Below the pieces are notes generated by a model. It had not been told where the DNA came from and did not search any database. It saw only the letters and a list, made by a program, of their open reading frames with translations. A stretch of 64,000 nt of DNA from Camelus bactrianus. Lineage: Eukaryota > Chordata > Mammalia > Artiodactyla > Camelidae. Within the stretch, counting starts at the first letter, position 1. Each line of letters opens with the position of its first letter. This document shows positions 1 to 10,765 of this stretch, piece by piece. The position numbers were made by a program, and so were the translations under genes. The stretch is from the NCBI RefSeq assembly GCF_048773025.1, contig NC_133541.1, positions 105,625,912 through 105,689,911 of the forward strand. Direction: 5' to 3'.

Positions 1-1555
1 TGATGCTCAAGACTTTTTTCCATATGAAATGAGATTTACAGAGACTATTGCACAGCTTCAGAGGATGTCATTCATGTATGTTCCCTAGTGCTATGCAAAG
101 TGCTGTTGCAAAAATACATACAGTACAGTCTTTCCCTGGTGCACAGTGGCCCATAGAATGATGACTACGTTTCAGCATTAAAAGCTCTTCGCAATCTGGT
201 CCAAATCTCATTTATCAAAATCTGTATAATCTAAGATTTGGCTCTATAGGATCTATTTGCTACCCTTTCGCTGTAATCATCTTATATTCTTCCACCCCTC
301 CTGCCTTTGCTCACGCTGCGACCCCAGCAGATAATACAGAGCAGATAATATATATATATATACACCCAACTATTACATACGGTAGGGAAAACACCAGGGT
401 ATACCAAGCTTGTGCTGTTGGTAAAGGAAATAGAAGAAAACAGGGCTGGAAAGGTAATTTAGGCCAGTTAAAGGCTGTATTTAGTAGGGTTCACGGGGTT
501 TGCTCATGGTTTGAATAGGTGCCTGACATAAGCAGAGCTGCGTATTACTAGGACAAATGAGTTATGGTAAGAAATTGATTGCAACTGTTAAACAAGACAG
601 AGTCAGGATCCAGCCTCAGTGGACATGAAGAAGGACAGATGTAGAGAGATTTCCAGGTAATAAAAGATAATTGACAGACACATTCTGGAAAGTTGTCTAC
701 CTTGGTAAAGAGAATAATTAGAGCAGTCTTCTAAGAATAAAACCAGGACACAGAGAGTAGGTAGAAAGACAAGTGAGGTGGAAACAGGGCTGAGGGGCTT
801 GGGTGACGCAGCGGAATTAAAGGGAATTTCTTTTCTATCCATACAGTGAACTAGTTTTCTTAACTATTTTACACACTTAAAAAATGACCTAAAATTTATA
901 GATTAACCACAACAGCAGCAGCCAATAACAGAATGAAAACAGGACGCCAGCAACGTAAACCACCGCCCCAGACGGCTTCATCCTAGGGGCATGTGTCAAA
1001 ATACGATGACTCGTGGGCACTGGAGACAGGAAAGAAACCCTAGTGTTTGCCCCAAGTAAGGCCTTACTTTTGGATGAAGGAGCCTGTGTAAAATTTCCAA
1101 AGAGAGGTAAAAATCAGCCTGCTCTGCTAAAAGAATACTAAGGCAAAATGCCTACTTCAAACTTGCTGATGTGTGAAGAAGAAGAAAAACCATTCCCTGA
1201 GACACAGCCACAAGTCATCCTTCATGCGGATGGGTGGGTGGCCGGAATGTATGCTTCCTGTGCTTAGCCACCTGTGGTAGTCAAAAACATGCTGGTTGAA
1301 AAACCAGTGCTCCAAGTGAACAGAGAGGAGCAAACTCAAAACCTCTTGGAGAAACATACCTTTAACAGAGCTCAAAAAGTTATCCCAGGTGAAGTTCCAA
1401 GATAGAAGACGGTCACTTTGCCATCAGGGACTGGTTTGTGGTTGAGCGGTAACGGCAGAGTACTTGGAAGATAAAGAGAACGCTAATCCTTTATCGTACC
1501 GTCTTAGTGCAAGTAAGATGAAAGCAGTCCACTGGAAAAGTAGAATCTTCTTATT
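1..1555. other. Unassigned sequence, no gene seen
   Basis: I recognise no exon, RNA gene or repeat family here apart from a short (TA)n run near 346-364. Reading frames are short (79 and 72 codons on the minus strand) and look like chance. The sequence may hold diverged repeats that a consensus search would name. Confidence 0.5.
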
Positions 1556-1559
1556 AGCA

Positions 1560-2010
1560 CAAGTTAGGCTTCAAAGACTCTGAAACATACTGCTCACTCA
1601 TGCTCCTTGCCCACAACCTCCCCATTCTTCTAACAACAGAACCTCCTTCGGGGAAACATCCCGCTTCCATTCTCAGTTCAGCTGACTTCAGTAGAGGCAG
1701 CTGCTTTCCCCCCCTGCCTCTCTCCTACTTGCCTGGCAAGCTCTGGTACGTGATCTAGAACTGACCACAGCAACTGGTTCTAGGATGTCTAGTGAAAATT
1801 CCCAGACTTTTGCTGGAATTACTTCGCTTGAGTCGAAGGACCGTTGGTCTGGATCTGGTAGTGGTTACTTTACCAACACAAGTGAAGAGCTCACACAGAG
1901 AACACAGTAGAACCCAAGAGGGAGGAAGACAGAATCAGTCAGCAAGACAGAACCCTGAGATAGAAGCATATGTGAGTAGAGCTCTCTCTCCAGTCTTTCC
2001 ATTTACATGA
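1560..2010 (+). repeat. Diverged ancient mammalian repeat, family not certain
   Basis: The stretch around 1765-1930 (an 'actgaccacagcaactggtt' start, 'cttttgctggaattactt', then an 'aacacagtagaaccc' part) resembles an old interspersed repeat seen in many mammals. I cannot name the family with confidence. The 72-codon plus-strand frame at 1792-2010 falls inside it and is not considered a gene. Confidence 0.3.
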
Positions 2011-2164
2011 CATAATACATCATCTTTACTGCTTACATCAGGATGAGTTGTGTTTCTGTCAGTTGCAAAAGAATAACTCCTGACAAATGCACTTGGCAAA
2101 ATTTGAAATGGATGGAATTAATTTGCAATAAAACAGGAGCTTCACAAAGCATAAAAAGAGCCAG

Positions 2165-2315
2165 TCCCAGAATTTCCAAGTAGTACAGAACCTCAGAGAT
2201 CAAAAAGATAACCCAGGGAAATGTTTTGACTTTGCTCTAAGTAACACAGTCAGTTCATAGTAGATTCACTGCTAAAATCCAGGTCCCCTAGACTGTCTCC
2301 CCTTACGGAGTTATG
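2165..2315 (-). repeat. MIR-type SINE remnant
   Basis: The order 'acctcagagatc', a middle resembling 'ctaagtaacacagtcag' and the end 'aaatccaggtcccctagac' follows the reverse complement of a MIR/MIR3-like SINE (tRNA-derived head at the right). Strongly diverged, as expected for a pre-eutherian element. Confidence 0.4.
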
Positions 2316-3049
2316 GGGTTACACCTTCCTTTCTCTCCTTGCCTCCCTCGACTGGGGCTTTTGGTGCGAGAGAGGACAAGAGGAGGCGTCTCCAACATTA
2401 GAGGTGGAGCAAAGTAAGGAAAGACAAGCAGGGAGGAATGGTTCACTCCTCTTGGGGGCTAAATTATCCATTCATAACCAATCAGCTTCACAGTGGAAAA
2501 CCAGCTGGATTCTCTTTGATAACTAAGACAGTCATTTGTCAATAGCGAAGTCTGGCAGAGGTTTCTCTTCCTTAACTCCTAAGCACCTTTGGCTGTCCGT
2601 CATCCTTTGTCCTTGATACTGCTGATGATTCTGACTTTGAAGAAAGGCTCTGGGGTGGAGTTGGGGAGCTTCTCCGGAGAAGCAGCCCTGCAGCGTGACA
2701 GCGTGTGAAGGCAGTCGGAGGCCCACTGGAGCCGCGTTTGCTCACTTCTCTGAAACACGCAGCGTTTACTGGAGGAAGAAGAGGGAATATTCTTTGTGCT
2801 AAAGGATAATTGTCTTCTGATTTCTTGATTCCTTGAAATGTCTTTTGCATCAGATAAGCCCACTGTGAATGTATGGAAATATGTGTCTTGCTCAAGCTGT
2901 GTTTGAATCTGAGTTCCACATACGAGTTCACTATATGTGATTTCTCTTTTCTGCACCTTAAGCAGTAGGTTATTGAAGCTACAAGGGAATTCAGAGAGCC
3001 CTTAACTCAGAGACAGTGAATGGTCACTTGTTAAGGAAAGAGTATGTTT

Positions 3050-3185
3050 GAGGTTCTGTGCAACACTGGGCAAAACCCTCTCCACTTTGGGCCTCAACTC
3101 TCAGGGCTGCAAAGTGAGAGAGTTGGATTAAGTGACATCTATGGTCAATTCGAGGGCAGAAATGCTCTGGCTCTAATGTCAGGAT
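3050..3185 (+). repeat. MIR3-like SINE remnant
   Basis: The text 'gggctgcaaagtgagagagt' followed by a 'ttggattaagtgacatctat' stretch and 'ctctggctctaatgtca' matches the 3' half of MIR3/THER-type SINEs (counterpart of 'tgtaaaatgaggggattgga ... ccagctctaacattc'). The minus-strand 62-codon frame at 3024-3212 is a shadow. Confidence 0.45.
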
Positions 3186-3264
3186 AAAGCGTGTGGTTGG
3201 GAGGTTGGTCATTTGGTTTGACGCAAAACACTGAAAGAGAGAAAAAGCTCAACCTCATGAATGA

Positions 3265-3655
3265 TCAAGGACTTGCGATTTCAAACAACAATTCCATTTT
3301 TAACCTATCAGAAGAAAACATTTTTCAAATGCACTGTTTGGGCATGGATGTGGGGGAAACACTCCTATAATGCAGTGCGGGTGCAAACCAGCACCTTTCT
3401 GCAGAGCAAATGGCAACCTATTTAATAACTGAAAATGCGTATGCCTTTTTATTTAGACATTCTATTTCTAGGAATTTATGCTGGATGTGCACTTGCCCAA
3501 GTGCCAAATGACCTTAGTATAAGGATAGTCATTATAGCATTGTTTGTAAAAAGCAAAACACTAACTAGAACAACCTAAATGTAAGTGAGAAAAACTATAG
3601 TGAAATATCATGCAGCTGTGACAAATAAAAAGCAGACCTGACAGAAAAATCTTAA
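3265..3655 (+). repeat. Old L1 (L1M/L1ME-like) ORF2 C-terminal remnant
   Basis: Collinear with the end of L1 ORF2: 'gcatggatgtggggg', 'ctatttctaggaatttatgc', 'attatagcattgtttgtaa', 'aacaacctaaatgt' and 'tatcatgcagctgtgacaaa' appear in the known order (the last two correspond to the 'NLNV' and 'ME(Y)YAA' parts). No frame survives. Ends are approximate. Confidence 0.65.
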
Positions 3656-3979
3656 AAGATGTTAATACAGAAAGACTTGTAGAGGTAAATTACCTTAGCT
3701 AACTGATTAAGGAAAAGCTCAAAGGTGACACTAGATTTTTTTTTAAAAATCTTCCTCAAGACTTGAGTATCAGGAATGGGTCTAAGGCCAGCAATTCCTC
3801 CAATGAAGAACTGACTAGCCACTCTTTTCAGCTACCAGTGGTAAGGACTGGGTCTGAGGACTTGGGCTGAGGTATCCATTTATGGTGACTTCCTTGTCTT
3901 ACCTCTCTTCTTGTGGTGCTCTCTTCCCAGTGATGCCCATGTGTTACCACTTTTGGTCATAAATAGTCACCTGATAAAA

Positions 3980-4195
3980 TGAACATCATAACAATTTCAA
4001 TACTGAGTCCCTACAGTGTGCCATGCAGCATGACTAGAAATGTATGTAGCGTTTGCCACTTATCCAAAAACCTATGATCTACCTTAATATCATCTCCATT
4101 TGTCAGAGGAGAAAACTCAGCCTCTGAGAAGTTTAGTAACTTACTCAGAGAATGACAGTCAGTAAGGGATTGAAATTAGTACTTCTTTCTTCTGT
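3980..4195 (-). repeat. MIR SINE
   Basis: Reverse complement of MIR: a 'tgagtccctacagtgtgcca' head, 'tcatctccatttgtcagagg' and then the core around 'aactcagcctctgagaagtt', ending near 'ggattgaaattagtac'. Old and diverged. Confidence 0.65.
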
Positions 4196-4199
4196 GAAG

Positions 4200-4887
4200 G
4201 CTTATGTGTGTTTACCTGTGTGTTGTACTCCTAGGCTTTCTTTGAGGGCAAGTGTATGATTTTTCATACAGGAAGTAAAACAGTTTAAACAAGGCACTGT
4301 GATTTACTGCATATTAATCCTGTGTCCCATGCACGGTGCTAAGTCCTTGGCAAAGTGCAGTCAAGCTGTAGAGTCTTAGAAAGGACAGAAACGGACACGT
4401 GCTCTCAGTGATGCTGGCTGCCCCCTGTGAGATGTGCAACCAGCATTGATAAATGCAGTGCTCCCTAAACTTCAGGCATTTTCATCCCTCCCTAGTTTCA
4501 CTATATTTACGCACCAACTATAATAATATTTTAAAATTTTTTCTTTAAATCAATTCACTCACTTTTCCCCTTAAAGTCTATCTATTCTAGCCTCAATCTA
4601 AGTAAAACCAAAATTGTGGTATGCTAGTAATATTTTTCTAGTGTGTGCTACAATAAATGTATCACTGTGAGAAAAAAAAAATCAATGCATGTCCCATCTA
4701 ACAAAACATTCTGGGAAGTAGTGGATCAATGCCAGATTGAGGCAGAGTGACTGTGCCCCTCCCAGGCCCTGTGAGCTTCTCTCACTCAGTCTTAATGATG
4801 CTGTTGCTCACAGAAATGCGACGTGTAGGTACCAGAGTTCCGGGAGCATCGGTGTATCCTCCCTGGCGATGTATCCCACTCCAAAAT
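4200..4887. other. Unassigned AT-rich sequence
   Basis: No gene or named repeat recognised. It holds a short run of A near 4671-4681. The plus frame at 4747-4983 runs across the tRNA-half insertion described next and has no sign of being a gene. Confidence 0.4.
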
Positions 4888-4900
4888 GAACGGACATATG
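4888..4900. repeat. Target-site duplication, left copy (tRNA-Cys half)
   Basis: gaacggacatatg, repeated exactly at 4936-4948. If two more bases are counted (at/ac before the g) the duplication is 15 bp with one C/T difference at a CpG. Confidence 0.85.
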
Positions 4901-4935
4901 CAGTCAAATGCTCTACCCCTGAGCTATACCTCCAC
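4901..4935 (-). pseudogene. Retro-inserted 5' half of tRNA-Cys(GCA)
   Basis: The reverse complement starts GGAGGTATAGCTCAGGGGTA and goes on GAGCATTTGACTG, which is the 5' half of cytosolic tRNA-Cys from base 1 to the anticodon loop; the final CA of the GCA anticodon is supplied by the flanking repeat. I count two differences from the usual mammalian tRNA-Cys (G3 to A, and T to G in the D loop). There is no 3' half, no CCA and no A tail. Exact 13-bp direct repeats on both sides show it came in as a discrete insertion. It matches the class known as tailless tRNA retropseudogenes. It is not the head of the vic SINEs, which carry the tRNA-Ala sequence GCGCATGCTTAGCATG instead. Confidence 0.85.
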
Positions 4936-4948
4936 GAACGGACATATG
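4936..4948. repeat. Target-site duplication, right copy (tRNA-Cys half)
   Basis: Second exact copy of gaacggacatatg. Confidence 0.85.
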
Positions 4949-5495
4949 TATGTTCCATAGTGCAGTCTCCTTCAAGTGTTTGACTCAGACTGTTGATGTG
5001 ATATGTAACGGTGGCTTTGCAACACTGAATCTGCTATGAGTCAATGTTTGATATGTAAATCAGGTCAGAAATAGTAAGTAGTCTTCTGAAGAAAAATGGA
5101 ATAGTAACAAGATGTGGTTGGCAAGAAGCCATGAGCCAAACCAAGCACTTCCAGAGAACAGAAATTGGGCTGTTTTGATGGCGACTACATTGATTGGTCT
5201 GAGAAAGGTCAGAAAAAAGCTCAGGCTGAGAATGATTTCTGAGCAAGGTTTCCCAAGATTATAAAGAGGGATTTAAATGTGTATTATATACATATCAACA
5301 AATATTTCCTTAGGAGACATTCTTGGAAGTGTGCAGTTTTTGAGTCAGAGTATGAGAATATTTTATGCATTTAAATGCACATGGTGAAATGTGTATGTAG
5401 CACATGGACCCTAGCAACAAACGAGGGTTCAAGAGACAATGGAAGAAGAGTGGCAACTTGAAAACAATAAAACAAAAGCCAAAATAAAATAAAGT

Positions 5496-5515
5496 AAAAA
5501 AAAAAAAAAAAAAAA
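5496..5515 (+). repeat. Poly(A) run
   Basis: About 20 A, preceded by A-rich 'aaaataaaataaagt'. It could be the tail of a retrocopy, but I found no matching direct repeat upstream and no recognisable body. Confidence 0.6.
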
Positions 5516-5562
5516 GGAATGTGGACCAAAGAAAGATTCTCATTTCCCTCAACACTGGGTTT

Positions 5563-5740
5563 CAGACTGAGTCTCAAACCTTGAAGAGAATTAGTCTCAC
5601 CTTGGGGGGGTTGTTCAACACCCCGAGGCTAGGCTCCACCCCTAGAAATTCTGAATTAGGAGCTCTGGGGTGAAAACTGGGAATCTCGTTTTCAGCAAGC
5701 TCCCAGGTGATTCTGAAGCACAACACATTGCAAAACACTG
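5563..5740 (+). mobile_element. MER5A-like hAT-Charlie nonautonomous DNA transposon
   Basis: Contains the palindromic MER5/MER20 layout: 'gagtctcaaacctt' at the left, 'ggctccacccctagaaattc' in the centre, 'gctcccaggtgattctgaag' and 'gcaaaacactg' at the right. Length (about 178 bp) fits a near complete MER5A. An 8-bp duplication is not clear, so the exact ends are estimates. Confidence 0.7.
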
Positions 5741-5749
5741 ACTTAACGG

Positions 5750-6595
5750 ACAGCTAGTCACGTGGGAGGTGGAACAAGCTGGAGTTATGATTACCAACAC
5801 ACAGTTAATGATGACGAGTTTAGTAATCAACCTACAGAATAAGTTGTTCTTTAAACTCGTCATTTTTCATTCACAGCTTTAACTCCTATTCCTTCCATTC
5901 TAATATGAACCCTCCCTGCCCTCACATTACCGTGTTCCTGACACCAAGATGCTTCTTATTATGGACATGTTTTTCCCGAAAAGATGTTAGCAAATCAGAT
6001 GTTACATAACAAGATGAACTGTGTCTTAATCAAAGAAATACAACATTTGCAGCGACCTCAAAGGTCCGCGACAGGAGGCCATGTGGAATACTGTGGATTC
6101 CTGGGTTTGAACTGTCAGTACCCTGAAAGCAGTGTGCAGCTGAGGTGACTGTGGAAAGTGAGCCCAAGATCCCAAGGCAGCCCTATTCCTTAGAAATGCA
6201 GTGACTCTCCTGAGCAGTGAAGAGACCATCACCACATCAACAACAGGACATTTTGTTTCCTTGTGAAAATCACCCCCCAAAGTTTGCCAGCGGTGGTGCT
6301 GGTGATGGGTGTAGAAAGGGTAAGAATGATCTTTTAATCTACGAAGAGGTATTCTGAAAAAAATTGAGGATTTGAACTGTGGCAGCAAATAAGATTTATT
6401 AAATGGATGACATAAATAGTTTAGATTCATGGAGCTGTCCAACATTTAAATGATATTTTATGACTGTGTTATGAAAACCGAATTACATTAGGAGAGTTGA
6501 GAAGATCTCAGTTTTTTGCTGAGAATGTTAAGGATCTACATTATGAAACCATTATATATACTTGCATGTACGTATTTATGTATGAAAACACACAC
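5750..6595. other. Unassigned sequence with a 139-codon chance frame
   Basis: The minus frame at 6026-6445 encodes 139 residues. It has no motif, repeat, signal peptide or family likeness that I recognise, and it is not bounded by convincing splice or promoter features. I treat it as chance. Confidence 0.4.
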
Positions 6596-6599
6596 ACAA

Positions 6600-7062
6600 G
6601 AGACAGAGAAAGACAAATTCAGTCTGATCTTACTTATTTGTGGAATCTAAAAATAAACAGTCTCACGGAAACAGAAATCAGAATGGTGGTTGCCAGAGGA
6701 GGGGGGTGGAGGAGGGAGGGTGGGCAAAATGAGTGAAGAGGGTCAAAAGGTACAAAATTCCAGGTGTAAGAAAACTAAGTCCTGGGGATGTAATGCACAG
6801 CATGGTGACTATAGTTAACAAGACTGCATTGTATATCTGGCAGTTGCCGAGAGAGTAGATCTTAAAAGTTCTCAATACAAGGAAAAAATTGTAACTATGA
6901 GAGGTGATGGAATTTGACTAAATTTATTGTGGTAATCATTTGCAATATATATATATATATATGTGTGTGTGTGTATGTATATATATATAAAATCACATTG
7001 TTCATCTTAAGTTTATACAATGTTATATGTCAATCATATACCAATAAAACTGGAAAAAATTT
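6600..7062 (+). mobile_element. L1 3' end (L1MA/L1MB-like)
   Basis: Runs from the end of ORF2/3' UTR ('atttgtggaatctaaaaata', 'atggtggttgccagagg') through 'gtgactatagttaacaa' and 'tttattgtggtaatcatttg' to the 3' end 'ataccaataaaactgg'. At 6945-6990 the usual 'caatatatacaaatat' stretch has expanded into (TA)n(TG)n(TA)n. 5'-truncated, no coding capacity. Confidence 0.8.
6945..6990. repeat. (TA)n(TG)n compound microsatellite
   Basis: Alternating TA, TG, then TA dinucleotides grown out of the 3' UTR of the surrounding L1. Confidence 0.85.
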
Positions 7063-7284
7063 GAATTGTACACAGAAAAAAAAACCATACAACACCCCAA
7101 ATGTTTATGTACACATCTATAATTATATGTATGTGATATATGTACACATGCCTACAAGTACATATATAAGCATTTCTGTACATATACACATGGATCTATC
7201 TAAGTCTCTCTATATAAATAGGTACATATACACTGATGTATATAGTATGCATTTCAAGATATTTTAAAAATGCAATTAAATATT

Positions 7285-7385
7285 TTCTACAAATTCTCTA
7301 AAGGCAATGATATTTTACTAGTCTCTGCATCCTTCAGTGCCTAATAGAGTGATCGGCATATAACAGAGACTTAATAAAATCTGAA
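7285..7385 (+). repeat. L2 3' end
   Basis: 'ctctgcatccttcagtgcct', 'gatcggcatataacagagac' and 'ttaataaaatctgaagg' follow the L2 terminus ('...cagcacctagcacagtgcct...aataaatgtttgttga'). Confidence 0.5.
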
Positions 7386-7399
7386 GGAGCACTAAATAA

Positions 7400-7525
7400 A
7401 TAGATGAGTCAGGAAACACGAGCTCTATTCTGAGCTCTTTTATTAATTACCTTCTTAAACTTAAGCAAGCCATTTAATTTCCTTGGAACCCAGTTTACTC
7501 ATACTTACAATTATGGAATTGGTTT
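7400..7525 (+). repeat. MIR SINE fragment
   Basis: MIR core: 'ttaaacttaagcaagccatt', then 'aatttccttggaacccagtt' and 'tactcatacttac'. Diverged. Confidence 0.45.
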
Positions 7526-7809
7526 AGTTATCCTCCAAGGGACCTGGGAGGTTTTGTTTGTTTCACATATTCTAAAAATTTCAAAAAAAACTGTGAGTGC
7601 TTTATAACACTATAGGGATATATAGATTCTGTTGTGACATCTAACTTTATCATTCTTCCATTAAATATATTAGCTGTCAAAGGAAAATGCAAATAAAACA
7701 TCTGAAACCAACAGCTATGCATTATATATACAGCAAAGTGTCAAGGAGAAGTAAAAAACACAGTACGTGTTCTTTTGCAATAGCTTATTTCACTTAAAAG
7801 TCAGAAATC

Positions 7810-8010
7810 CTACCACCTAGTCTGGGTTTTGCCACTAACTAGCTAGGTGACCTTCAGAAATAAGTCAGTTAACTTTTGAGGCTCCATTTCCTGGTCTGTA
7901 AAATAAAGATGATGATACTGACTCTATCTCATGCTCAGGGTTGTTGTGAGATCCATTAAGGTAATATTCGTGAAAGCACTTTTTATACCGTGCTGTGAAT
8001 ATGAAGGTTG
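7810..8010 (+). repeat. MIR SINE
   Basis: Clear MIR order: 'gccactaactagctaggtga' (conserved core), 'catttcctggtctgtaaaat' and 'tcagggttgttgtgagatcc', ending in 'gtgaaagcactttttat'. Confidence 0.8.
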
Positions 8011-8258
8011 TAGTTTTACCCCTCAACACCAATGTTTTAATGGTATTCAGCTGTATATTTTTATGGTGCCATGAATCCAAAATGCGCCAAGGCTCTGCTA
8101 AAGAGAAACATAAAATAAGATGACAGATGTGATGGGAAACAGCTCTGAAAACTTAATTACATTATGCAAATGTAAGGTAATAATATTATTTTAGATCTTC
8201 ATGCAGATTTCTGAATCAGTTATAGGGACACATTCCAAGTAGTACAGGTTGAGATAAA

Positions 8259-8271
8259 AAAAAATTAATGT
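8259..8271. repeat. Target-site duplication, left (vic SINE 1)
   Basis: aaaaaattaatgt, repeated exactly at 8416-8428. Confidence 0.85.
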
Positions 8272-8415
8272 GGGGGGAGAGTACAGCTCAAGTGGTTGAG
8301 CACATGCTTTGCATGCATGAGGTCCTGGGCTCAGTCCCCAGTACCTCCCCACAAAATAAATAAACCCAATTACCCCCGCCCCCCAATTAAACAACACAAT
8401 AATAAATAAAACATT
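8272..8415 (+). mobile_element. Camelid vic-1-type SINE (tRNA-Ala-derived)
   Basis: A head close to tRNA-Ala(AGC) is followed by a camelid-type tail. RNA polymerase III box A is seen as 'cagctcaagtggttgagc' and box B as 'cctgggctcagtcccc'. The tail reads 'acctccccacaaaataaata', a C-rich segment and A-rich repeats. Exact 13-bp duplications (8259-8271, 8416-8428) define it fully. It is the main evidence for a camelid source. It moves with L1 enzymes; it encodes no protein. Confidence 0.9.
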
Positions 8416-8428
8416 AAAAAATTAATGT
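8416..8428. repeat. Target-site duplication, right (vic SINE 1)
   Basis: Second exact copy of aaaaaattaatgt. Confidence 0.85.
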
Positions 8429-8774
8429 ATCTGAACAGAGAGGAATAGACATCTTTATACTATTTCTCAAAAAGTCTTAATTAGGCTCTTAAATTTTTCT
8501 GAAAATTATTCACTCATGTTGGAAAGATGTTAAATGACAATATTCTATGACGGTAGAGATATAAATGGATCTACCTTTAAAAATAAGCTTTCTTATTTTT
8601 ATTTTCAGAGGGACTTTGAGAACATGGGCTTGATGACAAAGAGAATATGACTACTGCTGCCAAGAAAAAGATGTTTGTGCCTCATATGGGGAAGCATACA
8701 TCAAACCCAGAGCCTGCAATTTCCTAGAGTCATAATGAGGTAGTTTCCAGTCTGCAGGAGTGATGAGAAATGGT

Positions 8775-8935
8775 ATATTCTATTCATTGACTCATTTATT
8801 AGTTCTTTCAACAAGTATTTATTTTGCATTGGGTGCTATGCTTGAAATTGGAGACTCAGTAGTGAATAAAAAGGATGGGTTTCTTTCCTTCCCACACTTT
8901 TCAATCAGGCAGAGGAAAACAAACGTTAACGAACT
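8775..8935 (-). repeat. L2 3' end
   Basis: Reverse complement of the L2 terminus: 'cattgactcatttattagtt', 'caacaagtatttattttgca' and 'gggtgctatgcttgaaattg', then 'cagtagtgaataaaaagg'. The 62-codon frame here is a chance frame. Confidence 0.65.
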
Positions 8936-8999
8936 TGGACCAGGGTAGGATACTGGTGAGAAGGCAGACAGCCTAAAGAGACAGATACTTATGGGAACT

Positions 9000-9150
9000 G
9001 CGGGGGCAACCTAATTTTCTTAAGCTTCACTTTCCTTACAGATAAAAATGGAACAATACTATCACTGATGTCATGATTATTTTAGAAGAGTAAATGGAAC
9101 GATGGAGGTAAATTATAGCATGCAATACATAATAAATTCTTCTTAAATGA
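9000..9150 (+). repeat. MIR SINE 3' part
   Basis: 'cttcactttccttacagata' and 'aaaatggaacaatactatca' match the MIR 'cctcatctgtaaaatgggga' region, then 'agagtaaatggaacgatgga' and an 'aataaattct' end. Confidence 0.45.
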
Positions 9151-9159
9151 TAGACTTTA

Positions 9160-10610
9160 AGGTGTTGATAAAGATCTCTCACCAGCTATCCAGCTGTTTA
9201 AAGTTGGGTAGACTTTATGTCATGTTAGAATATTCTACAAGGAACCTTGCTTTATTCATAATTTAGATCTCTAAAATGTACGGCATGTTGCCCTTTGAAC
9301 TTGGTTTTCTGATATGAGCTTGTGAGTTCAGACCCTTGGCTTTGTCTCCGGCCTCCAAGTTCACACCTACCATCAGACCTGTGTCTGAAACTGCTCCTCC
9401 AGTTCTGGACTTCCCTTCTCGGCTACAAGCCACACTCATCTGTAGAAGTCATGTTTTGCACCTACTCCAGGTAATAACTGCATGGACTCATAGGGCCAAG
9501 ATTCCCACCTGGTTCGCCCCACCCTGGGGAAGGTATTTAGTCAGTTTCATTTGAAATAGAGCAAATTATGCTCCCTAGGTCTCATTTTCTGCATGTGTTA
9601 AATGACAAGATTTGTAGCCATCATTTTATAAGTTCCTGTTTCTCCTTCCTTTATATTATGGTGTGAAAATGATCATATTTTGCATATAGTCCTCTGTAAA
9701 ATCCTATGAAATCTGTTGAAACAGTAGGAACACGCAGGCCAGGGAGCGAATTTTGGAGTCTTTCCACTAATAATACTCACTCAGGGCTTTATTCTCATTG
9801 CTTTGTGTGGCTTTCTCACATTATAAAATTGCTCTGCCAATATCAGTTAGTGGAGGGGGGAGGGGCATTTTAAAACTAGGATTGGATGTTTCACTCAGCT
9901 GCTCCCTCATCCATCTTAATTTAGACACCATGACCACACAGCGCCCAGCATCCACCCCTTCCACTCTGATGGAAGTAACGGGCAAGTCTATGAATGTTTA
10001 AAAGCAAAAATGGAAGAGAACGTACTCCAGCTTCAAACACACACTTCCCATTCTCCTTTTCAAGTCAAGGCTTAAGCAGTAACCCTTTTGAGAATGCAAC
10101 GGGTTAGAATACATAGTCTTTGTTATGCTCAGTTCAGAAATGCAAGTAATTCTACTTAGGTAGAGTCCCTTTAAGGAATACAGCTAACAATTTAGATATG
10201 TGCACAAGGAGGGGAGCAAAGTAAGATTAAAGGAAACTGTCGAAACTGGCAATCTCCAAAGACAACCTACATTCTGAATATTAAAAATCCATTGTACAGA
10301 TTTAATTTGTTACATTTTACATTTATGATATTCCTAGCCAGAAGTGATATAATGCAGCAGACTTCAAATTTTTTTCACTTCAAGGACTGTAGACTATATA
10401 TTGCAGAATGCTGTAAAACTACTGTAGATTGTGGATTATAGTATATCTTTATTATACTAATAAAAACTGCTTAACGTTTGTTTGATTTTTTGACGGTTTA
10501 CAAACTAAGAACTCCTTTTGCAAATGTGAGCCTTCCTTAACATCAAGTTTCCATTTTTTACATGAGATATTTTTAACAAATAGCAATAATGTTAGGAAAA
10601 ACAACATAAA
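9160..10610. other. Unassigned sequence
   Basis: No exon, RNA gene or named repeat recognised. Two plus frames (9336-9554 and 9798-10001) have no family likeness. 10,330-10,500 may be a diverged DNA-transposon fragment but I cannot show it. Confidence 0.4.
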
Positions 10611-10611
10611 C

Positions 10612-10765
10612 TAAACTTTATTGAATGTTCATGAAGTACCATACACTAATCTTGGGGCATTGTGTGCATCTATCCACTTAAAACAGTCTAAAGAAGCAGG
10701 TAATCCTTTTTCATTTATGAGAAAACTAATAGTATGAAAAAATGGTAAATTTTTAAGCACATTGG
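10612..10765 (-). repeat. MIR SINE
   Basis: Reverse complement of MIR: 'tttattgaatgttcatgaag', 'accatacactaatcttgggg' and 'tatccacttaaaacag', then 'atgagaaaactaatag'. Confidence 0.5.

Noticed and set aside
4901-4935. Functional tRNA-Cys gene
   Set aside because: Only the 5' half is present; no T arm, acceptor 3' strand or box B.
5310-5515. Processed pseudogene ending in poly(A)
   Set aside because: An A run with nearby AATAAA-like words, but no recognisable transcript body and no flanking direct repeat.
6026-6445. 139-codon minus-strand frame as a gene
   Set aside because: No domain, signal peptide or family likeness, no promoter or splice context; one frame this long is expected by chance in 64 kb on six frames.
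8272-8345. tRNA-Ala gene
   Set aside because: Head of a SINE: the tRNA-like part is joined to the SINE tail and bounded by target repeats, and it does not keep a full cloverleaf.
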